Below are positions 7,765 through 15,848 of a stretch of DNA of 64,000 bases, in pieces. Position numbers and translations under genes: made by a program. Under the pieces are notes generated by a model. It made no database searches and had not been told where the DNA came from. It saw nothing but the letters and a program-made list of their open reading frames with translations. Each line of letters opens with the position of its first letter. Positions within the stretch are counted from its first letter, which is position 1. The DNA is taken from NCBI GenBank assembly GCA_024695935.1, contig JAILHH010000023.1:62001-126000 (forward strand), given 5' to 3'. The DNA comes from Acetatifactor sp. GTDB taxonomy: Bacteria; Bacillota; Clostridia; Lachnospirales; Lachnospiraceae.

Positions 7765-9327
7765 TCAGCCTGCGCCACCGGCCGCTTCCTTGTAATCTTC
7801 AAGTCTTCCGGTTATATTGTCGCTTCTGATATCTATTATGGGGCCGCCTGTTCCCTCAATGTAAGCTTTAGTGAGGGTAACGGTGCCGATGGAAGGATCT
7901 TTAGGGATCTCATACATTATATCCAGCATGAATTCCTCAATGATGGACCTGAGCGCTCTGGCTCCCGTATCTTTTTTCATTGCCTTTTCAGCTATGGCTT
8001 CCAGGGCATCGTCCGCAAATACAAGGCGAACTTCATCAAGTTCCAAAAGTTTCTGGTACTGTTTCAGTATGGCATTTTTAGGCTCCTTTAAAATCCTGAC
8101 CATGCTCTCCTTTGTAAGGCCCTGCATGGGGCAGATGATGGGGAGACGACCGATAAACTCGGGGATCATACCGAATTTCCTGATGTCCTCCGTGGTCACT
8201 TTTTCGAGGATATTTGCATCCTTGTCATATTTATCCTTAAGCTCTGAATTAAAGCCCATACCGGAACTCTTGTGAAGTCTTTCCTTTATGATCTCATCCA
8301 GGTCAGGGAAAGCTCCACCGCATATAAAGAGGATGTTTCTGGTATTTACGGTTGCCAGAGGAACCATCGCATTTTTGGAATTTGCTCCCACGGGAACCTC
8401 AACCGTTGTTCCCTCCAGGAGTTTTAACATCCCCTGCTGAACACTCTCGCCCGATACATCTCTGGAATTTGTATTCTTTTTCTTTGCGATCTTGTCGATC
8501 TCATCGATAAATACGATTCCCTGCTCTGCTTTTTCCACATCATTGTCCGCTGCTGCCAAAAGCTTTGAGATAACACTCTCTATATCGTCTCCGATGTAAC
8601 CGGCCTCTGTGAGAGATGTGGCATCCGCGATCGCAAGAGGCACATCCAAAAGTTTTGCCAGAGTTTTGACCAGATATGTCTTTCCGCATCCTGTGGGGCC
8701 AAGGAGCAGAATGTTCGACTTTTCTATCTCGATCTCGTCCATGGTCTTTGTGGCTACACGCTTGTAGTGATTGTAAACCGCTACCGAGATAACTTTTTTT
8801 GCATATTCCTGACCTACCACATACTCATCGAGTGAGGCTTTTATCTTGTGAGGTGCAGGTATGTTTTTAAGGTCGATTATGGGTGCCGACTCACCCTCGG
8901 TTTTCTTTTTCTTTATTCGCTGTCTGCCGGGGATCGTGCCGTCGCCCATCAGATCATTTAAATTCACGAAACTGATATTTGGAAATCCCTTAAAGTTTCC
9001 AAATCCGGGATTGTTAACCGACTTATCCGGCGTCTGAGGATTGCCGAAAGGGGAATTTCCGGTAAAGTTTCCATAGTCAAACTGGCTCATGGCATCCATG
9101 GTCTTTTGCATACAGTCATCGCAGATGCAAATATTGTTTGGCATGTGGAACATCTTGCCGGCTTTGCTCTCGGGGCGCCTGCACACAAAGCATACGTCCT
9201 CGTACTCATTATCATTATTGTTATCATTATCTTTATTTACATTATTGCTGTCTTTATTTTCTAAGGTGTCATCGCTTTTTTCGTTATCACCCATGACTAC
9301 CTCTCTGAAATCGTTATCGTCCTGCAT
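7765..9327 (-). CDS. clpX: ClpX-like AAA+ unfoldase (divergent, extended)
   Basis: About 520 residues against about 420 for typical ClpX. Order of parts: an acidic Asn/Asp-rich N-terminal extension (1-43), a C4 zinc-binding domain (CFVC at 46-49, CDDC at 69-72), a Gly/Pro/Phe-rich linker of about 75 residues, then the AAA+ core. The core has Walker A GPTGCGKT (210-217), pore loop GYIGDD, Walker B VFIDEID, and the RKH-type segment SRDVSGESVQQ. The ClpP-docking IGF loop reads MGF (SSGMGFN), a conservative change, so ClpP docking remains possible. The start is set by AAGGAG before the ATG at 9327. No clpP or tig gene is adjacent, unlike the usual housekeeping clpX, so this may be a second, specialised copy. 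Confidence 0.88.
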   Translation of the reverse strand: MQDDNDFREVVMGDNEKSDDTLENKDSNNVNKDNDNNNDNEYEDVCFVCRRPESKAGKMFHMPNNICICDDCMQKTMDAMSQFDYGNFTGNSPFGNPQTPDKSVNNPGFGNFKGFPNISFVNLNDLMGDGTIPGRQRIKKKKTEGESAPIIDLKNIPAPHKIKASLDEYVVGQEYAKKVISVAVYNHYKRVATKTMDEIEIEKSNILLLGPTGCGKTYLVKTLAKLLDVPLAIADATSLTEAGYIGDDIESVISKLLAAADNDVEKAEQGIVFIDEIDKIAKKKNTNSRDVSGESVQQGMLKLLEGTTVEVPVGANSKNAMVPLATVNTRNILFICGGAFPDLDEIIKERLHKSSGMGFNSELKDKYDKDANILEKVTTEDIRKFGMIPEFIGRLPIICPMQGLTKESMVRILKEPKNAILKQYQKLLELDEVRLVFADDALEAIAEKAMKKDTGARALRSIIEEFMLDIMYEIPKDPSIGTVTLTKAYIEGTGGPIIDIRSDNITGRLEDYKEAAGGAG

Positions 9328-9429
9328 ATTAATCTCCTTGTAAACATTCATCTGTTACAAGCCTAATTTTAATTCCTGCGCTCTCCAAGTACAAGTAAAC
9401 TTTTTCGAAACTCTTCCTAAAATAGACAT

Positions 9430-9514
9430 GAAAAAACAGCCGGGTGCTAAACGTTCTTAAAATGTCAGATTCCACATCTGACTCTTTAGACTCAGTATAA
9501 CCGCCGACTGTTTT
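9430..9514 (-). terminator. Compound terminator of the nrtR-pncA-smORF operon
   Basis: An 11-bp closing stem (AAAACAGTCGG with CCGGCTGTTTT in the minus RNA, one G-U) encloses a perfect 7-bp hairpin (GTCAGAT/ATCTGAC, 9464-9482). The minus strand continues into a six-T run. It lies just past the small ORF. Confidence 0.6.
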
Positions 9515-9521
9515 AATTTAC

Positions 9522-9656
9522 TTATTTATTTTCCGAAACATGCTTTGCAAGTTTCATGGCATCTTTTGTTCCAAAGGTCCTTCTGATAAATGTCAATATG
9601 AGATATATGCTATGGAGTTCCCGCTTTTTTACCACTAAAGGAATCTGGCCCTGCAT
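9522..9656 (-). CDS. 44-residue ORF translationally coupled to nicotinamidase
   Basis: The stop codon of the nicotinamidase gene and the ATG of this ORF share a base in TAATG, the classic arrangement for translational coupling. The protein is 44 residues, begins MQGQIPLVVKK, has a short hydrophobic stretch (SIYLILTFI) and a basic C-terminal half (RRTFGTKDAMKLAKHVSENK), and is followed by the operon terminator. No family is recognised. The coupling, the terminator position and sensible codons support it as a real gene; homologues would be needed for certainty. Confidence 0.5.
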   Translation of the reverse strand: MQGQIPLVVKKRELHSIYLILTFIRRTFGTKDAMKLAKHVSENK

Positions 9657-10186
9657 TACTCATTCTCCACCTTGATATGGCATGCTTTCATGGCATTTAA
9701 TGCAGTCATATGAGCCTCTTTTGTAACTCCTGCACATCCTTTGGCATCCACATAGATCTTTTTGTTCGGAAGAACTGCCTTTGTGATAAGAACATTTGAT
9801 ATAACACAGATATCCGTGCAAACTCCTATAAACTCCACCTCTCCTATCTCATCTTTATGTTCTTTCATATATTCCGCAAGTCCTGTGGAACCAAAGGTTT
9901 CCTTGTCGATGATAAGGTCCGCGTTTTTTTCTGCATCAAGTTCTTTTAAGATCTCCCATCCCTCAGTTCCCTTTTTGCAATGTGGCACAGGAAGATTTGC
10001 ACCCTCCTCTGTCTGCATATAGTCATCACCGTGGGTATCTCTGGTAAAAATGATGGTCTCACCTGCTTTTTTTGCGGCTTCGATCTTTGATCTCACATAG
10101 GGGACGATTGCGATCCCATCCTCATTTCTGAGCGCTCCCGTGATAAAATCATTTTGCATGTCCACAACTACCAATACTTTTTTCAT
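9656..10186 (-). CDS. pncA: Cysteine hydrolase, probable nicotinamidase
   Basis: A 176-residue isochorismatase-fold enzyme, likely converting nicotinamide to nicotinate for NAD salvage. The catalytic triad candidates are Asp9 (VVVDMQNDF), Lys71/72 (HCKKGTEGWEI) and Cys127 (GVCTDICV). Asp50, His52 and His69 fit the metal-binding site of nicotinamidases. The start is the ATG with GAGAGGATTC upstream; a longer frame has no ribosome site. It follows the Nudix-type regulator by 16 nt, and NrtR-family regulators control NAD metabolism, which supports the nicotinamidase assignment over other members of this broad family. Confidence 0.82.
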   Translation of the reverse strand: MKKVLVVVDMQNDFITGALRNEDGIAIVPYVRSKIEAAKKAGETIIFTRDTHGDDYMQTEEGANLPVPHCKKGTEGWEILKELDAEKNADLIIDKETFGSTGLAEYMKEHKDEIGEVEFIGVCTDICVISNVLITKAVLPNKKIYVDAKGCAGVTKEAHMTALNAMKACHIKVENE

Positions 10187-10202
10187 TTTGAATCCTCTCC
10201 TT

Positions 10203-11021
10203 TTATTTTTTAAATTTGTATTCTGTGCTTCTCCGTCCGCCTTTGAACCTTGAAGTTTTCTCTTTTCCTGTCTCAACGACCTTGTCACTTATCATATCTC
10301 TGAAGCTCTTTTTGTAAAGCGGCTTGCCAAGCACTGCTTCATATACCCTCTGAAGTTCAGGCAGTGTGAAAGTATCTTCCACCAGGCAAAACGCCTGATT
10401 GCTGTAATATATATGTTCTCTGAGTTTCTTGATGGCTTCTATAAGTATCTCCACGTGGTCAAAAGCAAGTTTTTCATCGCTTACAAGAGTCGGAATGAAA
10501 TTCTCATACCTGATTACGCCGTTTATAAATTCTTCCTTTTCCAGGCTGTAGACTATCCGTACATCCTTTTTTTCATTAGATATCTCGATGCTGTCGTCTG
10601 AAACTCTAAGGTCAAACCAGTCCGCATCGCTTGCATCATCATCCCCTTTTACTTCACTGAGGGTCTGGACAAGCGCCAGATATGCGATGCTCATCACCCA
10701 GGTTCTCGGATCCCTGCCGGGCTTTGTAAAAGTATAGATCTGATCCAGATATATTCCTGAGAGACCTGTTTCCTCCCGAAGTTCTCGGCATGCCGCCATG
10801 TAAGCCGTCTCATTTTCCTCAATGAATCCGCCGGGCAGCGCCCAGCATCCCATAAAGGGGTGATCTCCTCTTTTTATCAGCAGGATCTTCAAAGAAGAAT
10901 AATCTTCGTTCATGCCTAAGAGCAATATATCCGTTGTGACCGATGGCCGCTTGTAATCGCCCGGATCATACGCTGCCAGGAATTCTTTTTCAGTTAAGCC
11001 GGCCTTGTTTTTTAATTCCAT
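10203..11021 (-). CDS. nrtR: NrtR-like regulator: Nudix domain plus winged helix
   Basis: A 272-residue protein. The N-terminal half is a Nudix domain (about 27-165) beginning YKRPSVTTDILLLG and holding a complete Nudix box: GX5EX7REUXEEXGU is satisfied by GFIEENE...RELREETGL. The C-terminal part (about 195-272) resembles the winged helix of NrtR (FTLPELQRVYEAVLG, KSFRDMI, ending RRSTEYKFKK). NrtR repressors sense ADP-ribose made from NAD and control NAD synthesis genes. Because the Nudix box is intact, ADP-ribose hydrolysis may also be retained. It heads an operon with the nicotinamidase and has two matching palindromes at its own promoter. Confidence 0.85.
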   Translation of the reverse strand: MELKNKAGLTEKEFLAAYDPGDYKRPSVTTDILLLGMNEDYSSLKILLIKRGDHPFMGCWALPGGFIEENETAYMAACRELREETGLSGIYLDQIYTFTKPGRDPRTWVMSIAYLALVQTLSEVKGDDDASDADWFDLRVSDDSIEISNEKKDVRIVYSLEKEEFINGVIRYENFIPTLVSDEKLAFDHVEILIEAIKKLREHIYYSNQAFCLVEDTFTLPELQRVYEAVLGKPLYKKSFRDMISDKVVETGKEKTSRFKGGRRSTEYKFKK

Positions 11022-11120
11022 TTTTTATCCTCACCTGGTTTTAATTATTTTCATACTTATTTTTTAGGGATCACTTACGTATTTTTTTATCACTGTTTTG
11101 TGCATTGCCTTGAACACTGT

Positions 11121-11184
11121 CTTAAGTATTGTTTTAATACTTAAGTTGTACCCATTATATCATAGTTAAGTATTGTGTCAATAC
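11121..11184 (-). promoter_or_regulatory. Promoter with two palindromic operators for the nrtR operon
   Basis: The minus strand carries consensus -35 TTGACA (11176-11181) and -10 TATAAT (11154-11159) with 16-base spacing. One palindrome, GTATT-N5-AATAC (11170-11184), covers the -35. A longer perfect one, CTTAAGTATT-N5-AATACTTAAG (11121-11145), lies just downstream of the -10. Same core and same 5-base spacer suggest one repressor, most simply the NrtR-like protein itself. Confidence 0.78.
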
Positions 11185-11253
11185 CTTTCTGCATTTTTCT
11201 AAAAAATCTTTTCTATCTAACTTTGACTCTTATGCCCTGCGATCACTGCGGAG

Positions 11254-11581
11254 CTGTAAAAACAGGTTCATACCTCATTTTTACAGTCAATATAGTTCCC
11301 CATTCTGCTCAAAATCGCCTGCTCCGGCTGTAAAAATCCTCCCTCCCTTTATTTTTACAGTAATTACAGCTCCAATTCTGCTCAAAATCGCCTGCTCCGG
11401 CTGTAAAAATCTTCTTTCCCCTTATTTTTACAGCCACGAGGGTTCTAAACCCGAGTCAAAATGCCTAGTTTTTGCTGTAAAAAATTTCTTATGTTCCTTT
11501 TTTACAGTCATCCTGCTTTCCTAGGCACCTTATAATTGCCTGCCGGGGCTGTAAAAAATGACATGTACCTCATTTTTACAG
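11254..11581. repeat. Array 1: five 33-nt CTGTAA/TTACAG hairpins, period 73-74 bp
   Basis: Five inverted repeats of exactly 33 nt lie at 11254-11286, 11328-11360, 11401-11433, 11475-11507 and 11549-11581. Arms are CTGTAAAAAT and ATTTTTACAG with 13-nt variable loops. Unit 4 has a paired change (AAAAAA with TTTTTT) that keeps the stem. The 40-41 nt linkers are related, with TCAAAATCGCCTGCTCCGG in two of them. The period is not a multiple of three, so it is not coding. Function unknown. It fills the space between the nrtR promoter and the trpB2 terminator. Confidence 0.9.
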
Positions 11582-11700
11582 TCATGGCCATACCGGGGAT
11601 TGTTATGGGATTGTTAATCGGATAGTTAAACGCATTGGTAAACACATTGATAAAGGAATTGCTTAACACAGTCGGGATCGGTAGAGGGGAAATATTAACA

Positions 11701-11738
11701 GCAAAAAGGCCCTGCGGAGATAGCCGCCGGGCCCTTAC
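11701..11738 (-). terminator. Terminator after trpB2
   Basis: The GC-rich stem AAGGGCCCGGCGG / TCCGCAGGGCCTT is followed by TTTTT on the minus strand, about 80 bases past the trpB2 stop. Nothing else is recognised between 11582 and 11700. Confidence 0.8.
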
Positions 11739-11815
11739 ATACTTGTCAGATCAATTCAATGATGATCTTAATATATTGAAGATGCTGATATATCATTATT
11801 AAAGACTTTGATCAG

Positions 11816-13192
11816 TTAGTCTACCTTAGGAAGGGTTGCAAAGCTCTTTTTAAGATCTTCGTCGGAGGGAATGAAATCTGTCATTTCCCCGTCGTTATAC
11901 TTCTGATATGCAACAAGGTCAAAGTAACCTGTACCTGTGAGACCGAATACGATGGTCTTTTCTTCGCCTGTCTCCTTGCACTTTAATGCTTCATCCATGG
12001 CTGCCTTGATGGCGTGACTGCTCTCAGGGGCAGGGAGGATTCCCTCGGTTCTGGCAAACTTCTCTGCTGCCTCAAACACGCTGGTCTGTTCAACAGAGAT
12101 TGCTTCCATATATCCGTCATCATACAGTTTTGACAATACAGGGCTCATTCCGTGATAGCGAAGTCCGCCCGCATGGTTTGCGGAAGGAATGAAATTGCTT
12201 CCAAGAGTGTACATCTTTGCCAGAGGGCAAACCATTCCGGTGTCACAGAAGTCGTATGCATATACACCTCTTGTAAGGCTGGGGCAGCTTGCAGGCTCAA
12301 CAGCTATGATCCTGTAATCCTTTTCGCCGCGAAGTTTCTCTCCCATGAAAGGTGCGATAAGTCCGCCAAGGTTTGATCCGCCGCCTGCACAACCGATGAT
12401 GATATCGGGTTCGATTCCATATTTATCCAGAGCGGCCTTTGTCTCAAGTCCGATGATACTCTGATGGAGTACAACCTGATTTAACACGCTTCCCAATACA
12501 TATCTGTATCCCTCACTGTGAGTTGCCACTTCAACCGCCTCGGAAATGGCACATCCAAGGCTTCCTGTGGTGCCGGGATGCTCAGCATTTATTTTTCTGC
12601 CCACCTCGGTCTCCATTGAAGGCGAAGGTGTAACGCTGGCGCCGTAAGTCCTCATGACTTCGCGTCTGAAAGGCTTTTGCTCATATGATACCTTTACCAT
12701 AAATACCTTGAGATCCAGGCCAAAATAAGCACTGGCCATGGAGAGAGCTGTTCCCCACTGTCCCGCGCCGGTCTCGGTGGTGATTCCCTTTAAGCCCTGC
12801 TTCTTTGCATAATAAGCCTGAGCGATTGCTGAATTAAGTTTGTGGCTTCCGCTTGTGTTGTTTCCCTCAAACTTGTAATAGATCTTTGCGGGAGTATCCA
12901 ATGCCTTTTCAAGGCAATATGCCCTGACAAGGGGTGAAGGACGATACATTTTATAAAAATTCAATATCTCTTCGGGGATATCAAAATAAGCAGTGTCATT
13001 GTCAAGTTCCTGCTTTATGAGTTCATCACAAAATACAGGTCTTAAATCCTCAAAGCCCATGGGTTTGAGCGTGGCAGGATTTAAGAGAGGTGCCGGCTTG
13101 TCCTTCATATCGGCTCTCACATTGTACCACTGCTTTGGCATCTCGCTTTCGCTGAGATAGATTTTGTAGGGTATTGTCTGTTCTTTGCTCAT
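11816..13192 (-). CDS. trpB: TrpB2-type tryptophan synthase beta chain
   Basis: A 458-residue PLP enzyme. Length and N-terminus (a YNVRADM... extension before the PLP fold) match the stand-alone TrpB2 group rather than the roughly 400-residue TrpB1 that pairs with TrpA. The PLP lysine lies in GSHKLNSA (Lys118), the substrate loop in ETGAGQWGTAL, and the phosphate-binding glycine loop in GCAGGGSNLGG. It condenses serine with indole; TrpB2 proteins are thought to salvage free indole. There is no trpA or other trp gene nearby, consistent with a stand-alone role. AAAGGA precedes the ATG and terminators flank it, so it is monocistronic. Confidence 0.92.
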   Translation of the reverse strand: MSKEQTIPYKIYLSESEMPKQWYNVRADMKDKPAPLLNPATLKPMGFEDLRPVFCDELIKQELDNDTAYFDIPEEILNFYKMYRPSPLVRAYCLEKALDTPAKIYYKFEGNNTSGSHKLNSAIAQAYYAKKQGLKGITTETGAGQWGTALSMASAYFGLDLKVFMVKVSYEQKPFRREVMRTYGASVTPSPSMETEVGRKINAEHPGTTGSLGCAISEAVEVATHSEGYRYVLGSVLNQVVLHQSIIGLETKAALDKYGIEPDIIIGCAGGGSNLGGLIAPFMGEKLRGEKDYRIIAVEPASCPSLTRGVYAYDFCDTGMVCPLAKMYTLGSNFIPSANHAGGLRYHGMSPVLSKLYDDGYMEAISVEQTSVFEAAEKFARTEGILPAPESSHAIKAAMDEALKCKETGEEKTIVFGLTGTGYFDLVAYQKYNDGEMTDFIPSDEDLKKSFATLPKVD

Positions 13193-13301
13193 TTATAATT
13201 CCTTTCTGCCCTTCGGGCAATGAGTGTACATAATACAAAAAGATCATTTAAATTAATCTGTATTTCCATAAGGCTTTTTTGCTTTACAGTGATACTATAC
13301 T

Positions 13302-13348
13302 ATAATAGCAAAAAAGAGAGCCGTAATCAACTTACGGTTCTCTTTTTT
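13302..13348 (-). promoter_or_regulatory. htrA terminator overlapping a candidate trpB2 promoter
   Basis: The perfect-arm hairpin AAAAAAGAGARCCGTAA / TTACGGYTCTCTTTTTT (13310-13348) with a T-run on the minus strand ends the htrA transcript. A possible promoter for trpB2, -35 TTGATT (13325-13330) and -10 TATTAT (13302-13307) with 17 bases between, starts inside the same hairpin. The terminator is strong; the promoter is only a sequence match. Confidence 0.6.
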
Positions 13349-13363
13349 AAGAGGAGAAAAGAA

Positions 13364-14746
13364 TTATTGCGCAACTGCTTTTTTTGCGCCTAAAGTGATT
13401 GTCAGTTCATGCTGTACATACTCGCCGTTTTCAAACCTTTGTACCACGATGGGTGCTGTCTCGCCTGCCGCATAGTATGTCAGGATATTTAAAAGATCGG
13501 CATTGGAATCTATCTTTGTGCCGTCGAATTTGGTGATGACATCACCCTTTACAATGCCTGCGTTATCTGCCGCTGAGCCTTCCTCAACATCAACAACGTA
13601 TATTCCCTGAGGCATGTTGTACATCTGGGCGATGGTGGGGGTGATCTCCTGAAGAGATATTCCCATGTATCCTCTGTCAGCCTCAGCAACTTCTGTCCTG
13701 GTCTGGCGCTCTAAAAGTTCTGCTATTATGGGGCTTGCGGATGTGATAGGGATAGCATATCCCATTCCGTCTATATTGGATCCGCCGATCTTGTTGGAAT
13801 TGATACCAACCACTTCGCCATCCATGTTGAGAAGTGCGCCGCCTGAGTTTCCGGGGTTGATGGCCGCATCTGTCTGGATAAATGTTCCAGTGCTTCCGTT
13901 TTCAAGTTCTATCTCTCTGTCAAGTGCGCTTACGATTCCGCTTGTGACTGACTGACCGTATCCGAGGGCATTACCTATTGCAACGACGGGCTCGCCGAGT
14001 GTAAGGGCATCACTGTCACCGAGTGTTGCTATGGTAATGGCCTTCATGGTGGTTTCTTCCACATCATCCTTTGAAACCGCGATAACTGCCAGGTCCATAT
14101 CCTCATCCGTTCCCTTTATCCTTGCCGAAACTTCACTTCCGTCGGTGAGGGTCACCGTAATGGCATTTGCGTCACCTACAACATGATAATTTGTTGCGAT
14201 GAGAAGCTCCGTATCATTTTCGGAAACTATGATTCCCGATCCGGAACCGCTGGTCTCCTGGGTAAATGTCTGTCCGAAAAAGTTTGCCGTCTCTGTGAAG
14301 TTGCATACTATAGACACCATGGCGGGCATTACCTTGTCCACAACTGTGGATACATCTTCAGCTGTATATGTTATCGTATCAGTGTTTGCAAGGGATATTC
14401 CCGCATCCTTTATGGCTTCTCTTAAATCAGCCTGGGAGATCTCTGCTGTCGTAGAAGTCGTTTCTTTTTCAGCTAAGGCTTCATCCATTCCCGTAGCCCT
14501 GTAAACACCATACATTGTGCCTCCTGCAGTTACACCCACCAGCACACCGGTAAGTACTGCTGCCGTAACTCTCTTTAATACAGGATGGGATTTCTTTTTC
14601 TTTTTATTATCATTGTCAGAATTTGGTCCGGATCCGTATCCGTCCCTGTGCACATCATAATTCGAATAGTTGTAGGTGCCTGTGCCGTAAACTCCGGTCC
14701 TGTCTTCATCGGTGTGTTCTCCGGAATAAATATCATTTTCATACAT
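13364..14746 (-). CDS. htrA: HtrA/DegP-like membrane-anchored serine protease
   Basis: A protease of about 460 residues: an acidic Tyr/Gly-rich cytoplasmic tail, a Lys-rich stop and one transmembrane helix (about 60-82), a trypsin-like domain and one C-terminal PDZ domain (about 355-450). The catalytic triad is visible as His in TNYHVVGD, Asp in DMDLAVIAV and Ser in INPGNSGGAL. HtrA proteins degrade or refold damaged exported proteins. The ATG at 14746 is preferred over a GTG nine bases upstream, because the AAAGG site is two bases from the GTG but 11 from the ATG. Single gene with its own terminator. Confidence 0.92.
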   Translation of the reverse strand: MYENDIYSGEHTDEDRTGVYGTGTYNYSNYDVHRDGYGSGPNSDNDNKKKKKSHPVLKRVTAAVLTGVLVGVTAGGTMYGVYRATGMDEALAEKETTSTTAEISQADLREAIKDAGISLANTDTITYTAEDVSTVVDKVMPAMVSIVCNFTETANFFGQTFTQETSGSGSGIIVSENDTELLIATNYHVVGDANAITVTLTDGSEVSARIKGTDEDMDLAVIAVSKDDVEETTMKAITIATLGDSDALTLGEPVVAIGNALGYGQSVTSGIVSALDREIELENGSTGTFIQTDAAINPGNSGGALLNMDGEVVGINSNKIGGSNIDGMGYAIPITSASPIIAELLERQTRTEVAEADRGYMGISLQEITPTIAQMYNMPQGIYVVDVEEGSAADNAGIVKGDVITKFDGTKIDSNADLLNILTYYAAGETAPIVVQRFENGEYVQHELTITLGAKKAVAQ

Positions 14747-14891
14747 AATATTCACGACCTTTCTATTAATGCTTTATGCCGACATTCACATCTCTTTGGT
14801 GTAAATGTTTTTCCTTTACTTTATGATTCAGAGTATAAGAGCCAATTGTGTCCAATTTGTGTTTAAAATAGAAAGTAATTGTGAAAAATAA

Positions 14892-14915
14892 AAAGGCAAC
14901 CTAAAGGTCACCTTT
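14892..14915 (-). terminator. Terminator at the end of the wall-polymer locus
   Basis: A 10-bp stem, AAAGGTGACC / GGTTGCCTTT, with two G-U pairs that form only in minus-strand RNA, is followed by a T-run. It lies eight bases past the last glycosyltransferase stop. Confidence 0.7.
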
Positions 14916-14922
14916 AATCATT

Positions 14923-15846
14923 TTACTCAAAATATCTTTTATTTGTTGTAAGCTTTAAAACCAGCTTTTGAGGAAGCCTTTTGTAATTCTTCCCCAAAAG
15001 ATACCCGGCATATTTGCAAAAACACTGGATCACAAATACGGGGATACGATAAGCCTTTTTATTGTCCATCAGGTATCTGACGGTGGTCTTTACCATTTTC
15101 ATTCCCTCTGACTCCGATGAGATCCCTTTAAAAGCCCACTCATTGTCTGCCTGGCTCACACCGTTATCAAAGTTTCTGTGAAACTGCTGACTGTTTGTAT
15201 AATTGTGAGAATGAAAAACCTCTGCCTCTGCGGCATAAGCGATCCTGTATCCTGCCTTTACGGCCTTTGCGGCATAGAGCATATCCTCATTAAAAATAGC
15301 TCTGTTTACAAATCCGCCAAGCTTTTCAAACGTCTCTCTGTTATATGCAGCGCATACATTGGAGCAAAAGAAGGTCTTGATGCCAAGGTCACTTAAATCC
15401 TCTCCGGACTTTACTCTTGAAACCGGGGGATAATTAAAATCTCTTGTAAGCCTTTCCTCCGGATAGCAATCCTTTTTGGGAAGCTGTCTTGCGTATGAAA
15501 CGGCAACAGAACTATCCTCCAGGGGCCTGACCAGATTTTCTATGAGATGTTCATCCTTTGGGAAAGCATCCTGGGTCATCATTATAAACATGTCGCCCGT
15601 GGATTTTTCCACACCAAAATTTCTCGTTCTTCCGTGGTCGAATTCATCCTTTGAAATATGAAAAACCTGAACATGCTCATATTTTTCGGGCATCTTTGAA
15701 CCCTGTAATAAATCCTCAAAGAATCTTTCCTCGGTATTTATCAGGATGATCCTGTCCGGTTTCATGCTTTGATCCAAAAGCCCATCAAGCAGTTTAAAAA
15801 GATCTCTGTCCGGTTTATATGTGGGAATGATACATTCTATTCTCAT
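14923..15846 (-). CDS. GT2 glycosyltransferase, rhamnosyltransferase-like
   Basis: A 307-residue GT-A fold enzyme without predicted membrane helices. The N-terminus MRIECIIPTYKPDRDL is the usual nucleotide-sugar binding strand. The segments FIMMTQDAFPKD and FNEDMLYAAKAVKAGYRIAY correspond to the DXD-like and acceptor-side acidic motifs of GT2 proteins related to rhamnosyltransferases. It starts two bases after the LCP gene stop and is the last gene of the polymer locus. Donor and linkage cannot be told from sequence. Confidence 0.85.
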   Translation of the reverse strand: MRIECIIPTYKPDRDLFKLLDGLLDQSMKPDRIILINTEERFFEDLLQGSKMPEKYEHVQVFHISKDEFDHGRTRNFGVEKSTGDMFIMMTQDAFPKDEHLIENLVRPLEDSSVAVSYARQLPKKDCYPEERLTRDFNYPPVSRVKSGEDLSDLGIKTFFCSNVCAAYNRETFEKLGGFVNRAIFNEDMLYAAKAVKAGYRIAYAAEAEVFHSHNYTNSQQFHRNFDNGVSQADNEWAFKGISSESEGMKMVKTTVRYLMDNKKAYRIPVFVIQCFCKYAGYLLGKNYKRLPQKLVLKLTTNKRYFE

Positions 15847-15848
15847 TA

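Noticed and set aside
11254..11581. CRISPR array
   Set aside because: Repeats are inverted-repeat units with variable loops, linkers are similar to each other rather than unique, and no cas gene is nearby.
13050..13247. Leader peptide ahead of trpB2
   Set aside because: The frame has no Trp codons and overlaps the gene; no attenuator alternatives are visible.
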